Positions 25,301 through 36,833 of a stretch of 64,000 nt of DNA are shown piece by piece. The notes under the pieces are model-generated. The model had not been told where the DNA came from. It was given only the letters and a program-made list of their open reading frames with translations, and did not search any database. The stretch spans positions 2,503,246 to 2,567,245 of the forward strand of contig NC_088296.1 of NCBI RefSeq assembly GCF_032854445.1, read 5' to 3'. Source of the stretch: Liolophura sinensis. Taxonomy: Eukaryota; Mollusca; Polyplacophora; Chitonida; Chitonidae. Both the position numbers and the translations under genes were made by a program. Within the stretch, counting starts at the first letter, position 1, and each line of letters begins with the position of its first letter.

Positions 25301-28300
25301 AGACAGACTCTACAGTATATACACAAAGAAATTGTAGATATCTCTGGTGTCCATCGCAAGAGTCTAATTTAAAGCGCGTGAGATGACGTACAGGCTCGGG
25401 TGAGTTAGACACAAGCGAATCTGTTTGGTTGACCAGCCAAGGGACTGTTGAATTGCTTAAATTATTTAATCTCGGTGGTTAAGAATTTTCACTAGAATGC
25501 GGCAATGGCGAGGTTTACTCGACAAGGAAACCAGAGTGACCGGTGTAAATCACCCCCCTTTCTCATCTATAACTTCTTGACATAAAGTCGAGGCAAAACC
25601 AGCAAGGAGGAGATTCGATCCTGTGACCCAACTGTTCAATTGTCGATCAGTTGGGTCAACATCTGTACACTGATTCCAGTAAAGTAGTTGCTTATTTAAT
25701 CTTATTTTAGAAGATGACAAAACATGCACCGGCAAACCGTCCTGCAACAATAATCCAGCCGTTGAAAATTTTTAATTGAGATGTGTCGTATGCAAACATC
25801 AGGCAGTCCAATGACAATAGTACCTTATTGCTGATGGCACACCAAAAACAAAGAGAGAACCAACAGAAAAGTTCTCAACGAAACGTCCCGTCGCAAGACA
25901 CTTTCGACACCCATCATGTACCCTACTGGAACTTAACGGAAGTCCGAATTCAAGGCATCCCGGATGCTGATTTGACTTTCTGGATTTAAAATGTAGGCCA
26001 CACGGGCGGGTTAGCGTTAAAAAGTCGATCCCATTACCATGTTTCTACAGCAGGTTACCCATCTCATTACCACACTACGCGTGAAATGTTTGTACAGCAG
26101 ATTTCCCATCTCATTACCACACTACGCGTGAAATGTTTGTACAGCAGATTTCCCATCTTATTACCACACTACGCGTGAAATGTTTGTACAGCAGATTTCC
26201 CATCTCATTACCACCCTACGCGTGAAATGTTTGTACAGCAGATTTCCCATCTCATTACCACACTATGCATGCAATGTTTCTACAGCAGGTTTCCATCTCA
26301 TTACCACACTACGCGTGAAATGTTTGTACAGCAGATTTCCAATCTCATTACCACACTACGCGTGAAATGTTTGTACAGCAGATTTCCCATCTCATTACCA
26401 CACTACGCGTGAAATGTTTGTACAGCAGATTTCCCATCTTATTACCACACTACGCGTGAAATGTTTGTACAGCAGATTTCCCATCTCATTACCACACTAC
26501 GCGTGAAATGTTTGTACAGCAGATTTCCCATCTCATTACCACACTATGCATGCAATGTTTCTACAGCAGGTTTCCATCTCATTACCACACTACGCGTGAA
26601 ATGTTTGTACAGCAGATTTCCCATCTCATTACCACACTACGCGTGAAATGTTTGTACAGCAGATTTCCCATCTCATTACCACACTACGCGTGAAATGTTT
26701 GTACAGCAGGTTTCCCATCTCATTACCACACTACGCGTGAAATGTTTGTACAGCAGATTTCCCATCTCATTACCACACTATGCATGTAATGTTTCTACAG
26801 CAGGTTTCCCATCTCATTTCCACATTTTGCGTGCAATGTTTCCCATCTCATTACCACACTATGCGTGCGATGTGTCTACAGCGGGTTTCCCATCTCATTA
26901 CCGCAGTGTGCGTGCAGGGTTTCTACAGAGGGATTCCCATCGCATCACCACACTATACGCGCAATGCATTCATAGGGGCTTTTCGATCTGATTATTACAT
27001 TATGTGTCTTCTATAAAATAACTTCGACTTTCCCAACTTCTTTTTGAAGCATAGTATGTGAACAATGTTTGAACTGAAGAGTTTACTGTCTCATTATTAC
27101 AGTACGCTCGATACGTTTAACCTTCTTACATTTCACCTGTGAATATTTCGTTATTAAGGTGAGTGTGCTATTTGTATACTGAAGTTTTCATTGTTACAGT
27201 TAGAGTTATTTTTCTCCTGAAGTTCTCCTAAAACTAGAGTATGTGTGCAATGTTATTACAGTCAGTGTGTAGTGTTTCTCCTGAAGTTTTCATTATTACA
27301 ACAAGGGAATCGTGTTTCTGTTGAAGTTTTCGCTATAACATTAAGTGCATAATCTTTCTCCTGAAGTTTTCGTTATTACAGTAGATAATATTTCTCAAGA
27401 TATTTTCATTACGACGGCAAGTGTGTAATATGTTTCCTAAGTTTTAGTTATTACAGTAAGTGTGTAATGTTTCTCCTGAAGTTTTAAATATTACAGAAAG
27501 TGTGTCCTGTTTCTGTTGTTTCAAGTCAAGTTTTCATTACTATAGTAAATGTTTTATGTTTCTCCTGAAGGTTTCATTTCTACAGAAATTGTTTTATGTT
27601 TCCTCTAAAGTTGTCCTTATTTCAATAAGTGTGTAATATTTCTGCTGAAATTTTCATTATTGCAGTAAATGATTTATGTTTCTTCTATGGTTTTCTTTAT
27701 TTCAAAGAGTGCGCAGCGTAATGACCCAGGAACCTCTCACCAATGCGGTCGCTGTGAGTTCAAGTCCCCTTTATGCTGGCTTCCTCTCAGGCCGTACATG
27801 GGAAGGTCTGCCAGCAACCTGCGGATGGACGTGGATTTTTCCCGGGCTCTGCCCGGTTTCCTGCCACCATAATGCTGGCCGCCGTCGCATAAGGGAAATG
27901 TTCTTGAGTACGGAGTAAAATACCAATCAAATAAATAAATAAAATAAATCAACATGTGTGTAATGTTTTTGCTAAAGTTTTCATTAATACAGTAGGTTTG
28001 GAATGTTTCTTTTGAAGTTTTCATTATTACAGTATTTTTTTATGATTATCTGAAGGTTTTCCTTATTACAAGGTTTGTTATGTTTTTCCTAAAGTTTTCG
28101 TTTTTCAGCAAATGAATAATGTGACACCAGATGTATTCGTTATTGCAGTAAGTTTGTGTAGTTTCTCCTGCACTTTCTTATTTCTATTGTAATTGTGCGA
28201 TGTTTCTCCTAAGGTATTGTTATTACAGTAAGTGCGTTATGTTTCCCGTGAAGTTTTCACTACAGTGAGTATGCAGTGTATCTCCTAAAGACTTCGCTAC

Positions 28301-29136
28301 AGTATTTGTCTGCATATTTGTTTCTTACCTCCCATCTTCCATACCTCAGCGGTTCGCATCCCTTGTACCACAGCATTACAGCATAGCAACGCTTCCTTAT
28401 ACTGTCCTCTACCAAACAGAATCTCCGCCTTCTCTTTCCATAGTTCGGGGTTGTTAGGGTCGACTTGTAGCGCTGTACCGTAACACACCAACGCTGCCTC
28501 TGTGTCCCCGTCCTTCCTCAGCTTCCGAGCCCATGCCCCGGCCTCACCCCTATTTTCCAAACACGGTGTCTCATCCGTTAAAGCAGGTACGTCGTTCAGA
28601 CGCTTCTTGTCTATGATTTCAGCCTCAAGAAGTAGCAGCTCGTCATCCCCTGGGTAGGGGTCCTGGGAACACAACTTTAAGGCGTTGTAATCGTCCTCCA
28701 CTTCCTTACTCCCTGTCTCTCGGGCTGCTAAGATGTCAGTCTGCATTTTCTTCAGATCAGTCACAATCGTCTTGTGGTTCGGATCAATGTCCAGCCCGCG
28801 TCTGTAGGCGTTCAGGGCGTCTTCAAATCTCCCGAGCTTCACGAGGATTTTGCCACACCAGATGTAACCGTCAATACAGACCGGATGTTGCTGGGTGACG
28901 CGGTAAGCCTCTGTCAGAGCCACAGCGTACTTCTTCTCCCCGTACAGCTTAGCTACGCTCAGCAGCTCGAAATTCACTTCACATCCCGCGTCTTCGTTAT
29001 GCTTCCCCGGTATCTCCGCGATACCTCTACCCGACGGGTCAGGTTCCCAGCCCTCTGCCGCCTCATCTTCACCCTGGATGTTCTGTTTGCCACCACCACC
29101 AGACGTGCCGTTAACATTACTGTGTGTGTCAGCCAT
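21599..29136 (-). CDS. TPR-MYND-SET-MYND protein (SMYD-type lysine methyltransferase family)
   Basis: Three coding exons, 29136-28329, 23840-23120 and 22346-21599, join in frame (intron phases 1 and 2, GT/AG borders) into 758 residues. Residues about 52-125 and 195-292 are TPR-like helices. G330-R331 begins the SET N-part. C365, C368, C406, C409, C415, C419, H428 and C432 form an MYND-like finger stretched by a roughly 37-residue insert between its first two cysteine pairs, as in SMYD5. N611-H-S-C614 and T648-Y-I-D651 are SET signatures, and C671-x-C-x2-C676 is the post-SET cysteine cluster. A second, canonical MYND finger (C686, C689, C702, C705, C711, C715, H724, C728) sits near the C-terminus, where SMYD proteins usually have helical repeats. 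SET motifs look intact, so S-adenosylmethionine-dependent protein lysine methylation is likely; the substrate is unknown. The start at 29136 has a strong context (ACCATGG); an in-frame ATG at 29166 is weaker. The subfamily is uncertain (SMYD4/SMYD5/SmydA-like). Confidence 0.9.
23120..23840 (-). CDS. exon 2 of the TPR-MYND-SET-MYND gene
   Basis: Begins after acceptor TTCTTTCAG|GG and ends at donor TCAGAAG|GTAAAC, phase 2. It encodes the last TPR helix, the SET N-part and the first MYND-like finger (residues 270-510). Confidence 0.92.
24060..24415 (-). repeat. SINE family 2, full-length minus copy
   Basis: On the minus strand it begins with a tRNA-like head (GGCTCCGATAGCACAGTTGG, A-box region; AGGATCAATCCTGGGTCGAG, B-box region). 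The tail contains ATGACTGAAAAATTGTTAAG and ACGACGTTAAACCCCAAGCA. The head folds only poorly as a tRNA (weak anticodon stem), so it is a tRNA-derived SINE and not a functional tRNA gene. It lies in intron 1 of the methyltransferase gene, same strand. Confidence 0.75.
26035..27000. repeat. 47-bp minisatellite with about 281-bp higher-order repeat
   Basis: About 20 units of 47 bp (core ACTACGCGTGAAATGTTTGT then ACAGCAGATTTCCCATCTCA). A six-unit block of about 281 bp recurs nearly exactly (26180 and 26461). Units on the right edge (26780-27000) are progressively diverged. It lies in intron 1 of the methyltransferase gene. Plus-strand ORFs here are repeat readings. Confidence 0.95.
27040..28300. 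repeat. diverged ~40-bp minisatellite, interrupted by a SINE
   Basis: Roughly 25-30 diverged units with the core TTTCTCCTGAAGTTTTCATT, ATTACAGTAAGTGTGTAATG, running to about 30 bp from exon 1's donor. A family 1 SINE interrupts it at 27709-27945. It is much older than the adjacent 47-bp array. Confidence 0.85.
27709..27945 (+). repeat. SINE family 1, plus copy
   Basis: GTGCGCAGCGTAATGACCC, GTCGCTGTGAGTTCAAGTCC, CTGCGGATGGACGTGG, TTGAGTACGGAGTAAAATAC and an AAATAAATAAATAAA tail. The extreme 5' head is missing. It is inserted in the ~40-bp minisatellite. Confidence 0.9.
28329..29136 (-). CDS. exon 1 of the TPR-MYND-SET-MYND gene
   Basis: Encodes residues 1-269: a Gly-rich acidic N-terminus, then TPR helices (for example LGRFEDALNAYRRGLDIDPN and GQYKEALLCCNAVV). 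It ends at donor GGGAG|GTAAGAAA, phase 1. Confidence 0.92.
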
Positions 29137-29185
29137 GGTACTCGAGTCAGGCAGGTAGCATCTCATGTACAACACTCCCTCTACA

Positions 29186-29248
29186 CTATACTAAACCATC
29201 ACTGTGTAACATCACCGCTTTCCTTTGACGCCCGACTGACTCCGTCAT
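29186..29248 (-). promoter_or_regulatory. possible uORF in the leader of the TPR-MYND-SET-MYND gene
   Basis: An ATG at 29248 opens a 20-codon frame ending TAG at 29186, 50 nt before the main ATG and in a different frame. A possible leader acceptor (GTTTCACAG) lies just upstream at about 29266-29258. Whether the transcript includes this segment is not known. Confidence 0.4.
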
Positions 29249-30332
29249 TTTAAACCTGTGAAACAAAAGTGTAAAGTAATAAAAAGAGGTCAAAATTTGT
29301 CTAGTGTGGCCTCTATATACCAAGTAAACTCCAAGAAGAAGAAAACGTTGCTTTTTTAAAAACTACTCATAAATTGCATATTCGTGACGCTTTATTGACT
29401 TTGTTATGTAATAACAGCTTTCTCTTTGGAAAGAAAAGTCCTGTGTACAATGAAGCTCTACAAAGCCTGACTACCAGTTCCGTTATAGTTTCAGTAAAAG
29501 GCCTTTCCTGCATGTATTTAATACGCCTTAGAATGTAGAAAAAGAATCGTTCCAAACAAACTAATCAAAGAACTAGCTGAGCGTCATGTAAATTCAGATA
29601 ATCAAAAGAATGTACATGAATTGTAAATGAATCAAATAAGAAAACTTATTCAATACAAGGAATATATATGCTTGTAGAACAACGAAACAAACAGAAACAG
29701 GAATGTATATAAACAGCTAAAACAATGAATATGCTTTCGAAGAGCAGTGTGTTGAAAAAGGGCAAGTCGCAGGTTACAGAAAGCCATCTGCGCCTGTCCG
29801 TGTAGCTGCCCACTCGGCATATTCAGATTGTTTAAACCAATAGTAATTGTGACATACATGTATAATTGCTTTTAATTCAGACGCTCATTTTTCAGCTCTG
29901 ATTTCCTTCTCTGGTTCTAAATGAAAACCCCGGAAGAGTAAGTCTATCAGGTAAGATAACTTACATGCATGTAGTAGCTGGACGAAATATGCGCCAACAC
30001 GTACGTGCACCAATTGAAGGGCAAGTACATGTCACTTGTGACGAGAAGTCCAAACCAAGAAATACACAGCAAATATGCTAAGTGCTGTGTGAAAAATCAA
30101 TGAATATTGAAATAAAGAAACTAACAAATGAACGAAACGCCATATAAAAAGTAAGAAACTATAGAATACCTATGTACTGGAATTCTAGCGAATGGAGGCA
30201 GATTCTATTCCTTTATGTTTATAAGAAACCCTACACGCATGGTGACAATTATAGATCGGACATTCCAGAGTGGATCAGAAAAATACTTTAGAATGATATG
30301 TTCTGAACGAAGTTTTGTGCTCAGCTTCGCTT

Positions 30333-30458
30333 ACAACAAAATCACGCAAATGGGTTAACAAAATCACGCAAATGGGTTTACAACGAAATCACGCAAATGG
30401 ATAAACAAGAAAATCACGCAAATCGGTAAACAAGAAAATCACGCAAATGGGTTAACAG
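30333..30458. repeat. five short tandem copies of ATCACGCAAATGGG
   Basis: Five units of about 22-26 bp with the core AAATCACGCAAATGGGT separated by TAACAA- or AAACAAG-like spacers. The GCAAAT word resembles POU octamer half-sites. Confidence 0.85.
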
Positions 30459-31534
30459 CAATGCTTTCTTGAGAGGAGACATTTTCTGGCTATTCCTCAC
30501 AGATGGAACACAAATAGTTTACTCCTTTCCGTGAAGAGTATGACTTTCTGGATACGAACATTTATACACTTCACTGCGAACTATAGTTACAAGTCAAGGG
30601 AAGGCGAGCTTTTCAATAATATATGTTAAATAGCCATATGCACATCACTACTAAACCAGAAAACAAAAAAAGTGGAGTTCACTGCTTGTCCTACTCACCG
30701 TACCTTGCCAATCTGCTCCCAGGTTGCTGTTCCCACGGACTTCGTCCTAGCTCTGCAGCCCCCAAGTCATGCAGCATCCCACTCAGCCACGGCCGATTGA
30801 CGACGTGGGGCTCCATAAGATTTCACCAGAATCATCGGTTCGCCTCGGATTTATGTGATGTATTTTGGGGAACGAATCTCAATACTGTATTCCTTTGCAG
30901 TATACAACAAACTATTTTACCGTTTTGAAATGGTGTGCAAATTTCTATCTACAACCAAAAAGAAATGTCACGGTACATCTTCTGTTAGAACATGTCGGTT
31001 TGGTTTTGCCTCCTACCCCTCGTTACCCGCCGGCGAGTGAAGGTCGTCCACCTACAGGTTGGTAGGTCTATAGGGTGCACTCACCAACATCCGAGGCGTG
31101 GGGAATGTGCGCCATGTGCTAGTGTGTGTAACGCGTGACGTCAAATCACTGGTTTTTTTCATAAGAAAAATCATAAGTGTTCAAGCCACGTATGCGGTGA
31201 GATTTCCTCTGGTTTCGTCGCCGATCATTTTTTAACGGTCCCGGAAAGGCAAGGTAGGGGACGATAGGCCGAAGTCACGGGAGTGGGGTGTGGTGTAGGG
31301 GTAGGGGCTGAGTGGAGCAGTTATGAGCTGATCGCCGCCAGCTGTGCAGGGTATCTGAGATCCGATACCTCCCCGCTGGTTTGCCCCACCCCTACTCAGA
31401 GCAGAGCTGCTAGCAGCTGACCCCCACGGGAGCCAACACACGTGGGCTGTTAGATACAGTACTGCCACTCTCCTCCTTTATACGCTGGATAGCCACAGAG
31501 AGAAAGCTGATGAAATTAGGCAGATAACAAGTGT

Positions 31535-31600
31535 TTATTTATTTACTGATTGATTGATGTATTCATTGGATTTTGTTATGCCACACTCAAGAATACTAAG
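31535..31600 (-). repeat. SINE family 1 tail fragment
   Basis: A diverged piece with GGATTTTGTTATGCCACACT followed by CAAGAATACTAAG, matching the tail junction of the family in reverse orientation. Confidence 0.45.
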
Positions 31601-32532
31601 TTGTTCAGATACGGATATTGACTACGCTTTACAGAAATAAAGTATGTCTACCTTTCAATAAAAACACCTGTTTTCAATAAGCCGTCTATCAAGTTATGGT
31701 TATTAACCGAAGCTTCCGTTTTTCGGGAGGACTGCAATATTGCGTATTTTAGAGAGTAAAGTCGCTTTCGCTGCCAGTGTACCATTTTATTTCGGCATCA
31801 AAATTATCTAAACTTTGGGCAGGTAGGAGTTTCAATGATGAAAGTTTGAAATTTTTGGCGAGACAACACAGAGACAGGTGGTGATGAAGCTGCGAGTGAC
31901 GTCCCCTTGGTGTTTATTGGTCACGAAACGTGTGGGACTGAGCTATATTTATGGTTGAACTTTCGTGACGGTGTTAGCGCAACATTATAAGTTTTTTAGC
32001 CAATTGGAGTTAAGTCGGTTGTACTTTAGAAGATGGAGGTTACTGCATGAGCATACACTGGGTGTATAAGATTATGGGCAGTGTCACGGACGGGAATCAC
32101 TATCCTTGACCCAGTGGAGTACTGGAGCAAATGCCAGCATCGGTGCATTGCTTAATAATGTGTGGCACCTCTGGCACGCAGTAAGGCACGACACATCTGT
32201 TCGTCAGCGAATTTTTTTAATGGTCATAATTCTATAGCCGTGTATAGGCTAACATGATGTCAGAAAAATTTATACTCTTACCTTGTATCCATACACACTT
32301 TAGAATTGATAGACAGCAATTTCAGATAGCAAAGCAATTAAGTGAAACAAGTAAAGTTGGCGTACTACCACAAGAAACAGGATGTATTTCTTTCGTAATG
32401 TGACAGCCGGGGATTCGTAGCTGTTTTTGTTGTCACTCTACTACTAAATACAAGTGCATTTTGCAGTTTGGTGTTAGACAAAAGATTGACGTCACAACAA
32501 ATGTTTAAAGTCTTCTAAAGGGAGGGTGTAGG

Positions 32533-32618
32533 GTCTTCCCGTATAGCTCAATGGGATATTGCAATGTTTGTATAGCATTTGGTGCGTGTGTTCGAATCCC
32601 GCCCTATCGCACACCAAA
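32533..32618 (+). repeat. tRNA-related fragment
   Basis: CCCGTATAGCTCAATGGGAT resembles a tRNA D-arm/A box and GTGTTCGAATCCCGCCC a T-arm/B box, 40 nt apart. The acceptor and anticodon stems do not close, so this is a tRNA-derived SINE head or a tRNA pseudogene. Confidence 0.5.
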
Positions 32619-33019
32619 CGAAGGCGCACTCAAGTGGTACAAGTCCTCACCGTCCACCTCGCAAATCACCAATTTTGAAATGTGGATTCGTTTAAAATAA
32701 TGAACGGCGCAGGCTATAGCGTGGCGTCACAGCAAACGACCAAGATGGGAGTTAACAGAGCAGAGCCCGGAACCCAAGACCATGAACAGGTTGCAGGAAG
32801 ATCTGCCCACGAACGAGGGACTGGGTTATAGCACTAAACATTATCGAGCGTTGGGTCATACCACATACTTTAAACATGGCACTTGCAACTGCCTCGCCTG
32901 GCGCTGAGCACTGAGAGGTAAAAGCAAAGAAACATAACTGGTTGGCTCGGTGTCAGTATAATTGGCTGGGTGAAGTCTCATTTCTGGTGTCTTGGGCATG
33001 ATACTTCAGTGACAGCAGC

Positions 33020-33135
33020 ACTTTGCCCACATAGACTCGCCCTGTCGCACGAATGCACTATGTATGTACACACACCTCGTCGTCGTCTTATGACTGAAAA
33101 ATTACGACGTTAAACCCCAAGCATACATACATGCA
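33020..33135 (+). repeat. SINE family 2 tail fragment
   Basis: Contains CTTATGACTGAAAAATTACG and ACGTTAAACCCCAAGCATAC, the same tail as the full copy at 24060-24415, followed by CATACATACATGCATA. Confidence 0.7.
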
Positions 33136-33619
33136 TACGTACCATGTTGCCTGGTTTCCAATTTTACAAGATCCACCCAATGTCAGCAACTTCCCTAGCT
33201 CTCTGTCCTTCAGCTTGGGCATGTAAACACAGAAGAGCTACAGTATTTTACCTTGTCAGCTGCCTGCCTGACAACGGAACCACAGTTAATCGATCTAACC
33301 CGGAAACCTCTTCAGTTTTGTCTTAAAGTATTCCTACAATGTAACTGTGAAATTGTCATTGTAAAGGCTCAGTATTTAAGCTAAAAAAGTATAATAAAAA
33401 CATTTTTTTTAGATATACTTGTATTTATTATCTGGTATATTTATGATGCCCGTTTGTGCGCGTTTTAAAGTGACGTCAGGGGCGAACAGTAGTCACGAAA
33501 GAAAGAAGCCATGTATAGGGTCTATGCCTAGGCTTTATTGTAACCCCTTCCTTTCTTCTTTCCATAACATTATTTTGCCAACGTTCATAATCTATATATA
33601 GCTGAGGATAAGTAGATCT

Positions 33620-34400
33620 GGATCTAAGCAGAACATGTGGCCCAGAGCTGACATATTCTGCTGGCGCATTGACCCAGATTTGACATTCCACCCCGCTTCC
33701 TCTCGTGAGGTCTTAGACAGATCTGGTCCAGCAATGGCGTGCTAATCCATTTTTGTATGGCCCAGGTCCGGCTTAAAACAGGTTCAATTATGTGGCCCAG
33801 ATCTGGCCCTGATACATCTTAATACTACTGGCCCAGATCTGGCATCCGGCTCCCCTAGCTCTTACTACCAGGTCTCAGCCAGATCTGGCCAAGCCATGGC
33901 GTACTAATTTGACCTTGTCTGGCCCAGGCCCGGCTCTAACCAGGATCATTTTTGATGTGGCCCAAAACAGGCACTGGTGCATTTCAGGAGTATAGGCCCA
34001 TACCTAGCATCTCGTTTTGCTACCTCCTGTTACGTCTCTGACTGATCTGGCCATACGTGGCGTGCTAATTTGGCTCTGATTGGCCCAGGTCTGGCTTCCC
34101 GCTGTGCTTCTTGCCAGGTCTCAATCAGATCTAACCCGGGCGTGGCCTGCTAATCTGGCCCAGGTCGATCTTCCCGCTGTGCTGCTTGCCAGGTCTCAGC
34201 CAGATCTGATGCAGGCGTGCTAATCTGGCCCAGGTCTGACTTCCCGCTGTGGTGCTTGCCAGGTTTCAGCCAGATCTGATACGGGCGTGGCGTGCTAATC
34301 TGGCCCAGGTCTGACTTCCCGCTGTGCTGCTTGCCAGGTTTCAGCCAGATCTGATGCGGTCGTGGCGTGCTAATCTGGCCCAGGTCTGACTTTAACCAAG
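33620..34400. repeat. ~75-bp degenerate-to-fresh tandem repeat
   Basis: Units contain GGCGTGCTAATCTGGCCCAG, TCTGACTTCCCGCTGTGCTG and GCCAGATCTGA. The four rightmost units (34090-34400) are similar to one another while the leftmost are strongly diverged. Words such as CCAGATCTGG are palindromic. Confidence 0.85.
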
Positions 34401-35284
34401 AACAGTAATATACATGTACATACACAAAATACTGGCGTGTGGGTATGCAAGGTTATACCGTAGAGGGTGTAGGTCTGTAAACCTTCTCAGTCGCGGATGT
34501 AAGGGATTCGCACGTTTAGATCACTTTCAGAAATTTCCGAGCTGGCCTGCCTTGGCAACTTTACGCAAAAGGCCGTATAGTTATGACAAGATTGTAATTG
34601 CGTCCTGAAAAAGAAAAAAAGCAATTGTGTTCATGCAACTTGGTTTTATTCGTTTTTTGCATGGCCAGAAAGCGCCTGGGGTATAGTTGGCACTTAGCCA
34701 AGAATCATCAACATGTAGAGTGTGACGTCATTACATCGAAGACCTGTTTCTGTTGTGTCCGGGCTTTGTGACAGTTCCGCAACAAGACCGTGTGCTGGAT
34801 GCTATGTAACACCAAACAGTATGTTATTTGGCGAGACTACACTGTACGCCTCGCACTCAGTGTGAGGCTACACCGCTTTGATCTGCCACGCAGTCATGCA
34901 GCTATATACATGTACCGCATCATGAAATCCTAGTCTCTCTCAAGCAATCTCTTTTCCAGACGCCAATCCCATACTGTTTTCTTTTACCGGGTGAGTTATG
35001 AGCCGGCTGAGTTAGTTTCTACAGGCAGTAGTATAATTACACAACATATGGGGACTACAAGTACAGTTCAGTATTCCTGTCAAAACCGTTTGTTTTAGTT
35101 GCTCATTTCCACAGCAGCTGTGTACCAGAGCATATCATGAGCCAGCTGTCAATCAGTATCAGGTGAAAGAAAGTGCATTAATTCACTGTACAAAAAATCT
35201 GTTAATGTTAAAGGAAAATATATTGATTGATGCTCAAGAGAATGTATCCTGTTATTATAACGTAATAAAAAAATGTAATGAATG

Positions 35285-35525
35285 AATGAATGCTTGTGAT
35301 TTAACGTCGTGCGTAACAAGTTTTCAGTCATATAAAGAGGATAAGTCATTAGGCGCGTGCACGTATACTGTGTCTTCTTGTGGCAGGGCGAGTCCATGCT
35401 GCTCAAGTGCTGTTACCACTGAAGTATCAAGACACCAGGCATGACACCCCACTAAGTCACGTTATACTGATACCAGAACAACCAGCTCTTTCCTTTGCTC
35501 TAGCCGCCAAGTGCGGCAACAAAAA
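35285..35525 (-). repeat. SINE family 2, minus copy, diverged
   Basis: Starts with the reversed tail (TTAACGTCGTGCGTAACAAG, TTTTCAGTCATAT) and follows the full-length copy at 24060-24415 through GTTATACTGATAC to GCCAAGTGCGG. The tRNA-like head is not clear. Confidence 0.6.
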
Positions 35526-35564
35526 GTATCATTTTTTAAGTTTTTGGTATGACATGACCCGAAT

Positions 35565-35750
35565 TTGATATAATAAAATTGAGTCAAAGTACTACTCTGT
35601 TAGATACATTTGTTTTGAGGTAATAATAAAATTGAGTCATACTCAAAGTACTACTCTGTTAGATACATTTGTTTTGAGGTAATAATAAAATTGAGTCATA
35701 CTCAAAGTACTACTCTGTTAGATACAACATTCGTTTTGAGGTAATAGAAT
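35565..35750. repeat. 59-bp tandem repeat, three copies
   Basis: Three near-identical units with TTGAGTCATACTCAAAGTAC and GTTAGATACATTTGTTTTGA; the first lacks a few bases. TGAGTCA is an AP-1-like word and lies in a small palindrome (TGAGTcaTACTCA). Confidence 0.9.
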
Positions 35751-36254
35751 ATGTGTGCTACATTTATGGCAGTATAACATGCTGTTGAAACATTCCAGCA
35801 TCGCTCAGGCAACAGGCTTTTTGATTATTTCCGTGGGAATAAGGAACCGGTATATGCCAAGACTAGCCTTATCATTTGTAACCATCTAAGACCTAATCAA
35901 GCTCATTTCGTAGTTTTAAAGCAGTCGTTGGGGATTCAGCACTAAAACAGTGATTTATCTCCGGAAATTTTGTTTTAATATTATGACGCAAAATTGAAAA
36001 TTATCTTTCAAATCTAAGTGCAGAAATAATACCACAAAGTTATCATCGTAAGACTGATTCTGATTTAAGTCTAAGACAGCTTCGGGAACCATGCACTAGA
36101 GATTGCAACTGTATGCAACGGGGGCATCATAACTCTGTAGAGGATTATACTGTGTGCCATACTGAGCTGATATACAGGAACTGCCCTAAAGAGATGGCCA
36201 TGCGCAGGTCTCCAAACCTTGCATAGGGAAAATATATCCTCTAAGCCATGTTCG

Positions 36255-36833
36255 TTTCAACAAAAAGTACACCCCTCAGTCTACCCAGTACTGACGTCAT
36301 CCGAGCCAGGAACTGATGGGAAAATTAACATTATTGGTGGACCGTGTCTGTCAGTCAGCGTCGATTAGCCGAGAATCGCCAACACGGATCTGAGACGATC
36401 TGAAACAAAAAGTACACCCCTCAGTCTACCCAGTACTGACGTCATCCGAGCCAGGAACTGATGGGAAAATTAACATTATTGGTGGACCGTGTCTGTCAGT
36501 CAGCGTCGATTAGCCGAGAATCGCCAACACGGATCTGAGACGATCTGAAACAAAAAGTACACCCCTCAGTCTACCCAGTACTGACGTCATCCGAGCCAGG
36601 AACTGATGGGAAAATTAACATTATTGGTGGACCGTGTCTGTCAGTCAGCGTCGATTAGCCGAGAATCGCCAACACGGATCTGAGACGATCTGAAACAAAA
36701 AGTACACCCCTCAGTCTACCCAGTACTGACGTCATCCGAGCCAGGAACTGATGGGAAAAGTAACATTATTGGTGGACCGTGTCTGTCAGTCAGCGTCGAT
36801 TAGCCGAGAATCGCCAACACGGATCTGAGACGC
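36255..36833. repeat. 145-bp tandem repeat, four near-identical copies
   Basis: Period 145 bp (starts at 36259, 36404, 36549 and 36694) with almost no differences (one A-to-G change in copy 4). Each unit carries a perfect CRE-type palindrome TGACGTCA and ATTATTGGTGGACC. Near identity means a very recent expansion or gene conversion. Confidence 0.95.

Larger units (their letters stand above)
29250..33620. other. region upstream of the methyltransferase gene, no gene seen
   Basis: Probably contains its promoter and any leader exons, none of which I can place. It also holds the short repeats and SINE fragments listed separately. ORFs at 30623-31468 have no family features. Confidence 0.4.

Noticed and set aside
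32125..32210. transposase remnant (GTGGCACCTCTGGCACGCAG region)
   Set aside because: A vague resemblance to transposon sequence, but no open frame or catalytic motif could be supported.
32533..32618. functional tRNA gene on the plus strand
   Set aside because: The D-arm- and T-arm-like parts are too far apart and the acceptor stem does not close.
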